Shown here: positions 1 to 4,766 of the stretch, piece by piece | Layout of the letters: each line of letters opens with the position of its first letter | How positions within the stretch are numbered: position 1 is the first letter of the stretch | Program-made: the position numbers and the translations under genes | Notes under the pieces: model-generated | Database searches by the model: none | What the model was told of the DNA's origin: nothing | Seen by the model: only the letters and a program-made list of their open reading frames with translations | From: CAZHTS01 sp964535315 | GTDB taxonomy: Bacteria > Chloroflexota > Anaerolineae > Anaerolineales > Anaerolineaceae | Direction: 5' to 3' | DNA: 6,569 nt | NCBI GenBank assembly: GCA_964535315.1 | Contig: CAZHTS010000141.1 | Coordinates: 1 to 6,569 of the forward strand

Positions 1-648
1 GTCAACCGGCGGCAGTCCTTGTTTTACGTTCCGCCGGTGACGGCGGCGCGTAATTCGCTGCTGTATGCCGCCGGGACGGTGGCGTTTGCCTTGCCGTTGG
101 GGTTTCTGGCTACCGCTGCACTGCGGCGCAAGGCGCGGGTCAATCGTTTCCTCGACCCGTTATTGATGCTGCCGTTGGGCGCCTCGGCGGTGACGTTGGG
201 ACTGGGGTATGTGGTGGCGTTCAATCGCCCGCCGCTGGATGTGCGCTCGCTGCCGGTGCTGGTGCCGGTGGCGCACACGCTGGTGGCGCTGCCGTTTGTG
301 GTGCGCACATTGCAGCCGGCGCTGGCCTCCATCCCGCAGTCGCTGCGCCAGGCGGCGGCAGTGCTGGGCGCTTCGCCCTGGCGGGTGTGGTGGGAGGTAG
401 ATTTTCCCATCGTGGCGCGGGCGGCGCTGGTCAGCGCCGTGTTCTCGTTTACCATCTCGTTGGGCGAGTTCGGCGCCACCACTTTTCTGGCCCGCCCGGA
501 AATGCCCACCCTGCCGGTGGCCATCTTCCGTTTTCTTTCTCAGCCGGGCGCGTTGAATTACGGCCAGGCGATGGCCATCGCCACGATTTTGATGTTGGTC
601 TGCGCCGCCAGTATTGTGTGGGTGGAATGGTTGTCTGGAGAGGGTTGA
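1..648 (+). CDS. ABC transporter permease, ThiP/FbpB-like (5' partial)
   Basis: Inner-membrane permease subunit of a binding-protein-dependent importer. The reading frame is open to the first base of the window, so the N-terminus is missing. About 215 residues are visible, probably the second half of a roughly 500-residue two-domain permease of the thiamine/ferric iron type. Several hydrophobic segments are seen. The cytoplasmic EAA loop, which contacts the ATPase, is at about 349-408 (RQAAAVLGASPWRVWWEVDF, then P), with the expected central Gly and terminal Pro. After it come SLGEFGATTFL and a TLPVAIFRFL segment typical of this permease group. The stop lies 7 bp before the ATPase gene, so the two are one operon. 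Permease identity is clear. Substrate (thiamine, Fe3+, or another small ligand) is inference, because the binding-protein gene lies outside the window. Confidence 0.9.
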   Translation, partial: VNRRQSLFYVPPVTAARNSLLYAAGTVAFALPLGFLATAALRRKARVNRFLDPLLMLPLGASAVTLGLGYVVAFNRPPLDVRSLPVLVPVAHTLVALPFVVRTLQPALASIPQSLRQAAAVLGASPWRVWWEVDFPIVARAALVSAVFSFTISLGEFGATTFLARPEMPTLPVAIFRFLSQPGALNYGQAMAIATILMLVCAASIVWVEWLSGEG

Positions 649-655
649 GGCACGC

Positions 656-1687
656 ATGTTAGACGTACGTGAGATCTGGAAGACCTATGAACGCCAACCG
701 CTGTTGTGCGGTATTTCGCTGCAGGTGGCGGAGGGCGAGACGGTGTGTCTGTTGGGGCGTTCGGGCAGCGGCAAGAGCACACTGCTGCGCATCATCGCCG
801 GGCTGGAGACGCCCGAGCGCGGTGAGGTGTGCTGGCAGGGGCGCGACCTGGCCGGGACGCCCGCCCACCGGCGCAATTTTGGGCTGATGTTTCAGGATTA
901 CGCCCTCTTTCCGCACCGCAATGTGGCCGAAAACGTCGCTTTTGGGCTGCGCATGCAGAACGTGCCCCGCGCGGAGATTGCCCGGCGGGTCGGCGAGGCG
1001 TTGGAGCAGGTCAACCTGCTGGGCTTTGAACGCCGGCGGGTGACCGATCTCTCGGGCGGTGAGCAGCAGCGGGTGGCCCTGGCCCGGGCGCTGGCGCCGC
1101 GCCCGCATCTGTTGATGTTTGACGAGCCGTTGGGGGCGCTGGATCGCACTTTGCGCGAACAGTTGGGCGAGGAACTGCGCCGCCTGTTGCACGCCACACG
1201 TATTCCGGCCATTTATGTGACCCACGACCAGGAGGAGGCGTTTGCCATTGCCGACCGGTTGGTGTTGCTGCACGAGGGGCGGGTGGAGCAAAGCGGCGTG
1301 CCCGAAGCGGTGTATCGCCGGCCGGCCTCGGCCTGGGCGGCGAGCTTTCTGGGGTTGAGCAATTTGTTGACCGGGCGGGTGGTGGGGGGCGCTCCGCTGC
1401 GGGTGGAGACGGCGGCCGGACCCTTTTACCCGGCGGAGGCGGCCGCCCTCGATCCGGGGACGACGGTCACGCTCTTGCTGCGCCCGGCCGAGGCACGGCT
1501 GGAGGCGGGCGAGACGAACAGCCTGACAGGGGCGGTGACCGATGTGGTCTTTCGCGGCGAGCGTTATGGGGTGAGCCTGCGCACCCCCTTTGGCGCCGAT
1601 TTTCAGTTTTATCTGGAGCAGGCGCCCGTTATCGGGCAATCGCTGGCGCTGGCGTTTGCGCCAGAGGCGGTGTTGTGCCTGGCGTGA
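656..1687 (+). CDS. ABC transporter ATP-binding protein (PotA/FbpC/ThiQ-like, with C-terminal TOBE-like region)
   Basis: Cytoplasmic ATPase that powers the importer formed with the permease just upstream; 343 residues. All ABC motifs are intact: Walker A GRSGSGKST at residues 34-42, Q-loop Gln80, signature LSGGEQQ at 132-138, Walker B LLMFDEP with Asp156-Glu157, D-loop ALD at 161-163 and switch His190 (VTHDQEEA). Residues from about 235 to the end form a C-terminal region like the TOBE domain of iron, sulfate and polyamine importers. ThiQ proteins normally lack this domain, which leans the substrate slightly towards iron or a related ligand. The start at 656 is chosen over the upstream in-frame ATG at 614 because 614 lies deep inside the permease gene, while 656 has a GAGG ribosome site at 647-650 overlapping the permease TGA. 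This arrangement suggests translational coupling. Confidence 0.95.
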   Translation: MLDVREIWKTYERQPLLCGISLQVAEGETVCLLGRSGSGKSTLLRIIAGLETPERGEVCWQGRDLAGTPAHRRNFGLMFQDYALFPHRNVAENVAFGLRMQNVPRAEIARRVGEALEQVNLLGFERRRVTDLSGGEQQRVALARALAPRPHLLMFDEPLGALDRTLREQLGEELRRLLHATRIPAIYVTHDQEEAFAIADRLVLLHEGRVEQSGVPEAVYRRPASAWAASFLGLSNLLTGRVVGGAPLRVETAAGPFYPAEAAALDPGTTVTLLLRPAEARLEAGETNSLTGAVTDVVFRGERYGVSLRTPFGADFQFYLEQAPVIGQSLALAFAPEAVLCLA

Positions 1688-1694
1688 GGTGGGT

Positions 1695-2201
1695 ATGACG
1701 GATGATATCGTCGTGATCAAACAGAACGTTCACGGACGGGAAACCTGGCGTTACAGTGGGCGCGTGCTGCGGCGTTGGCCGGCCGGCGTGCTGCTCGAAG
1801 CGCGCTTCAATCGCCCGGACCTGCCTTTTCACGGGATGCTGTTGGGGCAGGGCGATCGTTTTGTCGAGCTCTTTTTTAGCCGGCGCTGGTACAACATTTT
1901 TGAGATCCACGATCGTCACGACGATCACCTCAAGGGCTGGTATTGTAATGTGACCCGTCCGGCCGAAATCACTGCCGGGAGCGTGGCATACGTCGATCTG
2001 GCGCTCGATCTGCTGGTGTTTGCCGATAGGCGGCAACTGGTGTTGGACGAAGACGAGTTTGCTTTGCTGGAGCTCGAAGAGGCCGCGCACCAACAAGCCA
2101 GAAGCGCGCTGAACGAGCTTCAGATGCTGTTTCGTTCCCCCTTGAGTTTTCACCTGGAAGACGTGCTTGAAACCCCCATGGATTGGATGAATGGACGTTG
2201 A
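1695..2201 (+). CDS. DUF402 family protein (FomD/NtdP-like phosphatase candidate)
   Basis: A 168-residue soluble protein of the DUF402 family. Characterised relatives are metal-dependent hydrolases of nucleoside di/triphosphates (NtdP) or of a cytidylyl intermediate (FomD). Family hallmarks are visible in order: RRWYNIFEI (residues 63-71), KGWYCNVTRP (80-89), YVDLALDLLV (99-108) with Asp101 and Asp105 as likely metal ligands, and VLDEDEF (116-122). A Glu/Ala/Gln-rich helix follows. The start at 1695 has a GAGGTGGG ribosome site (1686-1693) overlapping the ATPase stop; an upstream in-frame ATG at 1590 lies inside the ATPase gene and is rejected. The gene is the third in the transporter operon, 7 bp after the ATPase. 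The last six codons form one arm of a perfect inverted repeat. Family assignment is firm; the substrate is unknown. Confidence 0.88.
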   Translation: MTDDIVVIKQNVHGRETWRYSGRVLRRWPAGVLLEARFNRPDLPFHGMLLGQGDRFVELFFSRRWYNIFEIHDRHDDHLKGWYCNVTRPAEITAGSVAYVDLALDLLVFADRRQLVLDEDEFALLELEEAAHQQARSALNELQMLFRSPLSFHLEDVLETPMDWMNGR

Positions 2202-2219
2202 CGTCCATTCATCCAATCC
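2180..2219. terminator. Perfect inverted repeat between convergent genes, possible two-way terminator
   Basis: Arms 2180-2197 and 2202-2219 are exact reverse complements (18 bp) around a TTGA loop that contains most of the DUF402 stop codon. It lies between the convergent DUF402 gene and the minus-strand gene ending at 2229. Only a weak T-run follows on the plus strand (TTTT at 2227-2230) and none on the minus strand, so it is not a textbook intrinsic terminator. Terminator or mRNA 3'-end stabiliser are both plausible. Confidence 0.6.
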
Positions 2220-2228
2220 GAGCGTGTT

Positions 2229-2597
2229 TTACATCAACAGCGGCAGGATGGCCGTAAAATCTTCAAACCAGCCTTCGTTGCTTCCGGCGATACCGATGCC
2301 GGCGACGACCAGACAGCAGCAGCACAGCAGTACCAGGACGACGATCAGGACGATCAACCAGGTCTTCTTCTTTTCCGGTTCGCCAGCCGGGCTGACGGGT
2401 TCGGGGGTTACAGGAATGGGTTCAAAGTCGGACATTTTCTTCTCCTCTTGGGGGGGTGGGGGGGGATTAACGGCTTGCGCCGGTGGGGCCGCCGGTTGAG
2501 CGATTGGTCTGGCGATGGTTTTGTCGCCATCCGCCGGTTCCGGCTTCGGCATGGAGGAATTGGCTCCGTATTGGACGGTCTTATCGTCTTGATCCAT
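2229..2597 (-). CDS. Small Pro-rich single-span membrane protein with a CCCC motif, function unknown
   Basis: A 122-residue protein that I do not recognise as a named family. Residues 1-75 are polar and Pro/Ala-rich, with two DKT motifs (DKTVQ near 5, DKTIARP near 25) and a PPPPP run at 45-49. KKK at 77-79 precedes one membrane span (about 80-104) that holds four consecutive cysteines (92-95), and a short tail follows (SNEGWFEDFTAILPLLM). The positive-inside rule suggests the N-terminus is in the cytoplasm. The start at 2597 has GGAGG 8 nt upstream. A second in-frame ATG at 2435, starting MSDFEPIPV, has its own GAGGAGAAG site and would give a 68-residue short form. The PPPPP run is encoded by a slippery C-tract. 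Last gene of the four-gene minus-strand operon, 18 bp after the DUF4190 gene. Confidence 0.75.
   Translation of the reverse strand: MDQDDKTVQYGANSSMPKPEPADGDKTIARPIAQPAAPPAQAVNPPPPPQEEKKMSDFEPIPVTPEPVSPAGEPEKKKTWLIVLIVVLVLLCCCCLVVAGIGIAGSNEGWFEDFTAILPLLM
2450..2465. repeat. Near-homopolymeric G/C tract (7 + 8, one interruption)
   Basis: On the plus strand there are seven G, one T and eight G; the minus strand therefore reads C8-A-C7. It encodes the five-proline run of the small membrane protein and lies 15 bp upstream of the internal start at 2435. Tracts of this length are prone to replication slippage and to sequencing errors. Confidence 0.85.
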
Positions 2598-2615
2598 AAG
2601 CGCTGCCTCCAGAGA

Positions 2616-2999
2616 CTACGGATACGTCTGCATCTCGTTCGTGAAAGGCAGACATAAAGCAGGGGCGGCGATGGCCCCGGTGAAAATCAGGATCGTGAGG
2701 CACAGGCCGACCAGGGCAAACGCCAGGTTGAGATAACCCAACACCAGGCCGGCGGTAGCCATGCCGCTGCCGCTCATGCGGCCGCCGCTGCTGCGGATTT
2801 GGCCCTGAGCGATATGCCCGGCGATAACAGCCGCCAGCCCGCCCAGGCCGAACACCCCCAACCAGGCGAGCAGCCCGGCGATCAGGCTGAAGATGGCCCA
2901 ACCGCTGGTCTGGCTGGCCGGCGCAGGAGGGGGATAGTATTGCGGCGGCGGGTAAGGATTTTGTGGTGGAGGATACGGGTTCTGCGGGGGATAAGACAT
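2616..2999 (-). CDS. DUF4190-type membrane protein with Pro/Tyr-rich N-terminus
   Basis: A 127-residue membrane protein. Residues 1-27 are a low-complexity cytoplasmic tail built of an NPYPPPQ-type repeat (NPYPPPQ at 7-13, NPYPPPQ at 14-20, then YYPPP). After it comes a DUF4190-like core: a hydrophobic segment at about 33-60 (GWAIFSLIAGLLAWLG), the motif GHIAQGQIR at 61-69, a short polar stretch rich in Gly and Ser, and a second segment ATAGLVLGYLNLAF at 81-94 continuing to about 112. Proteins of this type are common in Chloroflexota and Actinobacteria and have no established function. The start is supported by AAGGAG 6 nt upstream. It sits 28 bp after the DUF4126 gene and 18 bp before the next, consistent with one transcript. 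Family call is good; a role is not assignable. Confidence 0.85.
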   Translation of the reverse strand: MSYPPQNPYPPPQNPYPPPQYYPPPAPASQTSGWAIFSLIAGLLAWLGVFGLGGLAAVIAGHIAQGQIRSSGGRMSGSGMATAGLVLGYLNLAFALVGLCLTILIFTGAIAAPALCLPFTNEMQTYP

Positions 3000-3027
3000 A
3001 GACTGCTCCTTGTGATGATCTGCGGGC

Positions 3028-3585
3028 TCAGGCAGTTTGGCGCCTGCGCCAGATCCGCCAGACGATCCAGGCGGTGAGAATGACCAGGATACAGGCGATG
3101 ATGACCGGGATGACCACAGAGAGGAAAGAGATCAGTGTGGCGACCAGGTCTTCGGCGATGCTGACGGGCACGTTGCCGGCCCCGCCGGTGGCGGCGGTGA
3201 CGGCCGGACGTACGGCGGCAGCCTTGACGGTGTGCACACCACCGGCGATCAGCAGCCCCATCCCGAGCGAGAGCACGGGGTGGATTTCGGTGATGATCTG
3301 GGCGCTGGCGGCAAAGAGGATGGCGCCGGCCAGCGGGCGCACAATGGTCTGGATGATGTCATTGACATGGTTGACGGCCGGCACTTTGTCGGCGAAGAAT
3401 TCGATCAGCGAGAGTACCACCAAAATACCAATGATCCACCAGCTGGTCAGTGTATCCCAGGGGGCCTTGAGTTGGATCAGCGTCGTAAATTTGGCCAGCA
3501 GGGCAACGATGAGCAGCGGGATGTAAGCGTTAAGCCCGGCGCTGGCCGAGAGACCAAAGGCAGATAGAACGTTGAGCAGTTCCAT
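3028..3585 (-). CDS. DUF4126 domain-containing membrane protein
   Basis: A 185-residue integral membrane protein of the DUF4126 family. Signature segments seen in order are SASAGLNAYIPLL (13-25), LIEFFADKVPAVNHVNDIIQ (60-79), RPLAGAIL (83-90), the HTVKAAAVRPAV stretch (118-129), and SIAEDL (142-147). A strong hydrophobic span at about 150-177 ends in a basic tail (RIWRRRQTA), which suggests the C-terminus is cytoplasmic. The family is widespread and has no known activity. The start is set by GGAG 7 nt upstream; that site overlaps the TAG stop of the DUF2085 gene (TAGGAG), so translation of the two is probably coupled. The intergenic gap is 9 bp. Length is normal for the family. Confidence 0.9.
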   Translation of the reverse strand: MELLNVLSAFGLSASAGLNAYIPLLIVALLAKFTTLIQLKAPWDTLTSWWIIGILVVLSLIEFFADKVPAVNHVNDIIQTIVRPLAGAILFAASAQIITEIHPVLSLGMGLLIAGGVHTVKAAAVRPAVTAATGGAGNVPVSIAEDLVATLISFLSVVIPVIIACILVILTAWIVWRIWRRRQTA

Positions 3586-3594
3586 TCCTTTCTC

Positions 3595-4407
3595 CTACAA
3601 TACAAATCCGTCCCAGGTGCCGGTCCACAAATATCGCAGCAGATCCATGAGGGCGATTTGGGTCAGGGCGGTGGCAAAGCCGGCGACCAGCAGCGGCCAG
3701 AGTTCTTTGAGGCTGTGGCTGGTGTTGTCCCGTTTGCTGATCATGGCCCACACCATGGTGTAGACCAGGGTCAGGATGATCAGGATGGTGGCTGAACTGA
3801 GCAGCGCCAGTGGGTAGAGCAACAGCGGGTTCTGCGAGAGGGTCGCCAGGGCGACCAGAGCGGCGCAGAGCAGCCAGTACCCCAACTGTCTCCAGCTTTC
3901 CAGGGTGGGGCGATTGTGCCAGTCCTGCCAGACAGTCTGGTTGAAGATGGGGTAGAGGACGGCTGCCAGGCCTAACCCGACTCCCATCCCTGTTGCCAGG
4001 CGCAGCCAGTTCTGTGGGGTGTACAGATCTACCGGCGCTTTGGGGAAGAATTTCATGTACGAATTGACCCCATCGATGCCGAAGCCTGCCAGAAAAAGAC
4101 CCAGGACGATTAAGATTTTAAGGGGCGGCATCCCGCCGCGCCGCCCAAAGGGAATTTGCAGGAGCAGACCCAACAAGGCAGCCAGATACATCCCCGAGCA
4201 GCGGGCGCACAGTGGAAACGAGCGTTCGCCAATTAAAAAAGAGCGGGCCGTGATGCGGTGGCAGACGGCGTATCCCACTGCATCGGCCTTGCCCAACAAA
4301 CCCGGTGGTGTCAGATAGAGCCACACCACCAGGATCAGGCCGGTGACCAGAAGCAGGAGCGCTTTGAGGGCGTTGAGGAAGCCTGGCCGGGCAAGGAGAG
4401 CTTTCAT
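3595..4407 (-). CDS. DUF2085 family polytopic membrane protein
   Basis: A 270-residue membrane protein (274 if the ATG at 4419 is used) with about seven hydrophobic segments. It carries the DUF2085 hallmark near the N-terminus: AVCHRITARSFLIGERSFPL followed directly by CARCSGMYL. In 274-residue numbering the Cys/His residues are Cys53, His54, Cys71 and Cys74, which look like a metal-binding or redox site. Further on are GIDGVNSY (114-121) and a NWLRLATGMGVG stretch (137-148), also typical. Function of the family is unknown. I prefer the start at 4407 because the ATG at 4419 overlaps the TATAAT of the best promoter, so it would lie upstream of the predicted transcript start. Neither start has a ribosome site, consistent with an almost leaderless mRNA. 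First gene of the four-gene operon. Confidence 0.88.
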   Translation of the reverse strand: MKALLARPGFLNALKALLLLVTGLILVVWLYLTPPGLLGKADAVGYAVCHRITARSFLIGERSFPLCARCSGMYLAALLGLLLQIPFGRRGGMPPLKILIVLGLFLAGFGIDGVNSYMKFFPKAPVDLYTPQNWLRLATGMGVGLGLAAVLYPIFNQTVWQDWHNRPTLESWRQLGYWLLCAALVALATLSQNPLLLYPLALLSSATILIILTLVYTMVWAMISKRDNTSHSLKELWPLLVAGFATALTQIALMDLLRYLWTGTWDGFVL

Positions 4408-4417
4408 AATTTGTATC

Positions 4418-4446
4418 ATTATATGGGTTTATGGAGTCTGTTGCAA
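4418..4446 (-). promoter_or_regulatory. Promoter of the four-gene membrane-protein operon
   Basis: On the minus strand, TTGCAA (4446-4441) is followed after 17 bp by a perfect TATAAT (4423-4418). The expected transcript start near 4411 is only a few bases before the ATG at 4407, which predicts a leaderless or almost leaderless mRNA. The -10 match is complete; the -35 matches four of six consensus positions. Confidence 0.6.
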
Positions 4447-4561
4447 GTGTAGCAGGCCGGCCTTTTCGAGGGGGAGCGATCATTTGTATCTATCATTAAA
4501 TACGTTTTGGCCGACGGTTGGTCGCGGCGAAAATGGTTAGGAGATTGCAAAGTGGCCCGTC

Positions 4562-4590
4562 TTGACAGCCGTTCCTTTTTATGCCATACT
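4562..4590 (+). promoter_or_regulatory. Sigma70-like promoter with extended -10, plus strand
   Basis: A consensus TTGACA at 4562-4567 is followed after 17 bp by CATACT (4585-4590; four of six matches) preceded by TGC, the extended -10 motif (4582-4584). The predicted transcript start is near 4597. No conventional gene lies downstream on this strand; the product would be a transcript of about 165 nt ending at the terminator at 4731-4762. Confidence 0.65.
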
Positions 4591-4638
4591 AACCTCATGC
4601 TGGAGTCTGCTCCACAGAACCTTGCCATCCTTACAAAC

Positions 4639-4648
4639 AGGAGGTGAT
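4639..4648 (+). promoter_or_regulatory. Near-perfect ribosome binding site (AGGAGGTGAT)
   Basis: Ten bases match the full complement of the 16S rRNA 3' end. They lie 7 nt before the ATG at 4656, which argues that the 19-codon ORF there is translated. The in-frame ATG at 4647 overlaps the site and is too close to be used. Confidence 0.65.
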
Positions 4649-4655
4649 GTCGAAA

Positions 4656-4715
4656 ATGTCTGATAGTACGTGTACGAACCAGAGCGCTGCGGCATCCCTC
4701 CTCGTTGTTGGATAA
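4656..4715 (+). CDS. Predicted 19-residue peptide in an orphan short transcript
   Basis: The frame ATG to TAA encodes MSDSTCTNQSAAASLLVVG. Support comes from context rather than homology: a TTGACA promoter upstream, an AGGAGGTGAT ribosome site at proper spacing, and an intrinsic terminator 16 nt downstream of the stop. The peptide has no membrane span or signal sequence. It ends with Leu-Leu-Val-Val-Gly, which resembles branched-chain amino acid leader peptides, but no co-directional biosynthetic gene follows; the next gene on the right is the oppositely oriented phosphofructokinase. The last part of the ORF forms the left arm and loop of the hairpin at 4686-4726, so translation and folding would compete. 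It could be a leader peptide, a free small protein, or the translated part of a dual-function RNA. I know of no family. Confidence 0.45.
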   Translation: MSDSTCTNQSAAASLLVVG

Positions 4716-4726
4716 GATGCCGCAGC
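4686..4726 (+). promoter_or_regulatory. 11-bp perfect hairpin overlapping the micro-ORF end
   Basis: Arms GCTGCGGCATC (4686-4696) and GATGCCGCAGC (4716-4726) pair exactly. The 19-nt loop holds CCTCCT (4697-4702), complementary to the AGGAGG of the upstream ribosome site, and the TAA stop ends the loop. It may be an attenuator-like element, a kissing or sequestering structure, or simply a transcript-stabilising stem. Confidence 0.6.
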
Positions 4727-4730
4727 CTCG

Positions 4731-4762
4731 GAAAGCCGCCCGCAAGGGCGGTTTTCTGTTTT
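4731..4762 (+). terminator. Intrinsic terminator (plus strand; possibly also ends pfkA)
   Basis: Stem 4731-4741 with 4746-4756 (11 bp, one G-U pair) has a GCAA tetraloop and is followed by TGTTTT. The core stem GCCGCCC/GGGCGGT is very stable and its U-rich tail reads on the plus strand. It lies 5 bp past the 3' end of the minus-strand phosphofructokinase gene and may end that transcript as well, though the minus-strand tail is poorer in U. Confidence 0.8.
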
Positions 4763-4766
4763 AACC

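Larger units (their letters stand above)
4597..4762 (+). ncRNA. Putative orphan short transcript (small RNA or leader)
   Basis: The span runs from the predicted start of the promoter at 4562-4590 to the end of the terminator. Structures seen are a 5' hairpin (TGGAG 4601-4605 with CTCCA 4610-4614), the ribosome site and micro-ORF, an 11-bp hairpin (4686-4726) and a terminator hairpin. It lies in the gap between two minus-strand units and overlaps no annotated gene. No known RNA family was recognised. Whether it acts as RNA, through its peptide, or both is open. Confidence 0.45.

Noticed and set aside
659..1720. Long minus-strand open frame (353 codons) opposite the ABC ATPase
   Set aside because: Antisense to a protein with all ABC motifs intact; product is Gln/Arg/Pro-rich without recognisable domains.
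2191..2499. Plus-strand frame of 102 codons opposite the small membrane protein
   Set aside because: It starts inside the palindrome, has no ribosome site and runs over the G-tract; the minus-strand frame has better start signals and a clear membrane span.
2931..2990. NPYPPPQ repeat region considered as a DNA repeat array
   Set aside because: The repeat is at protein level (Pro/Tyr-rich tail); codons differ between units and there is no spacer pattern.
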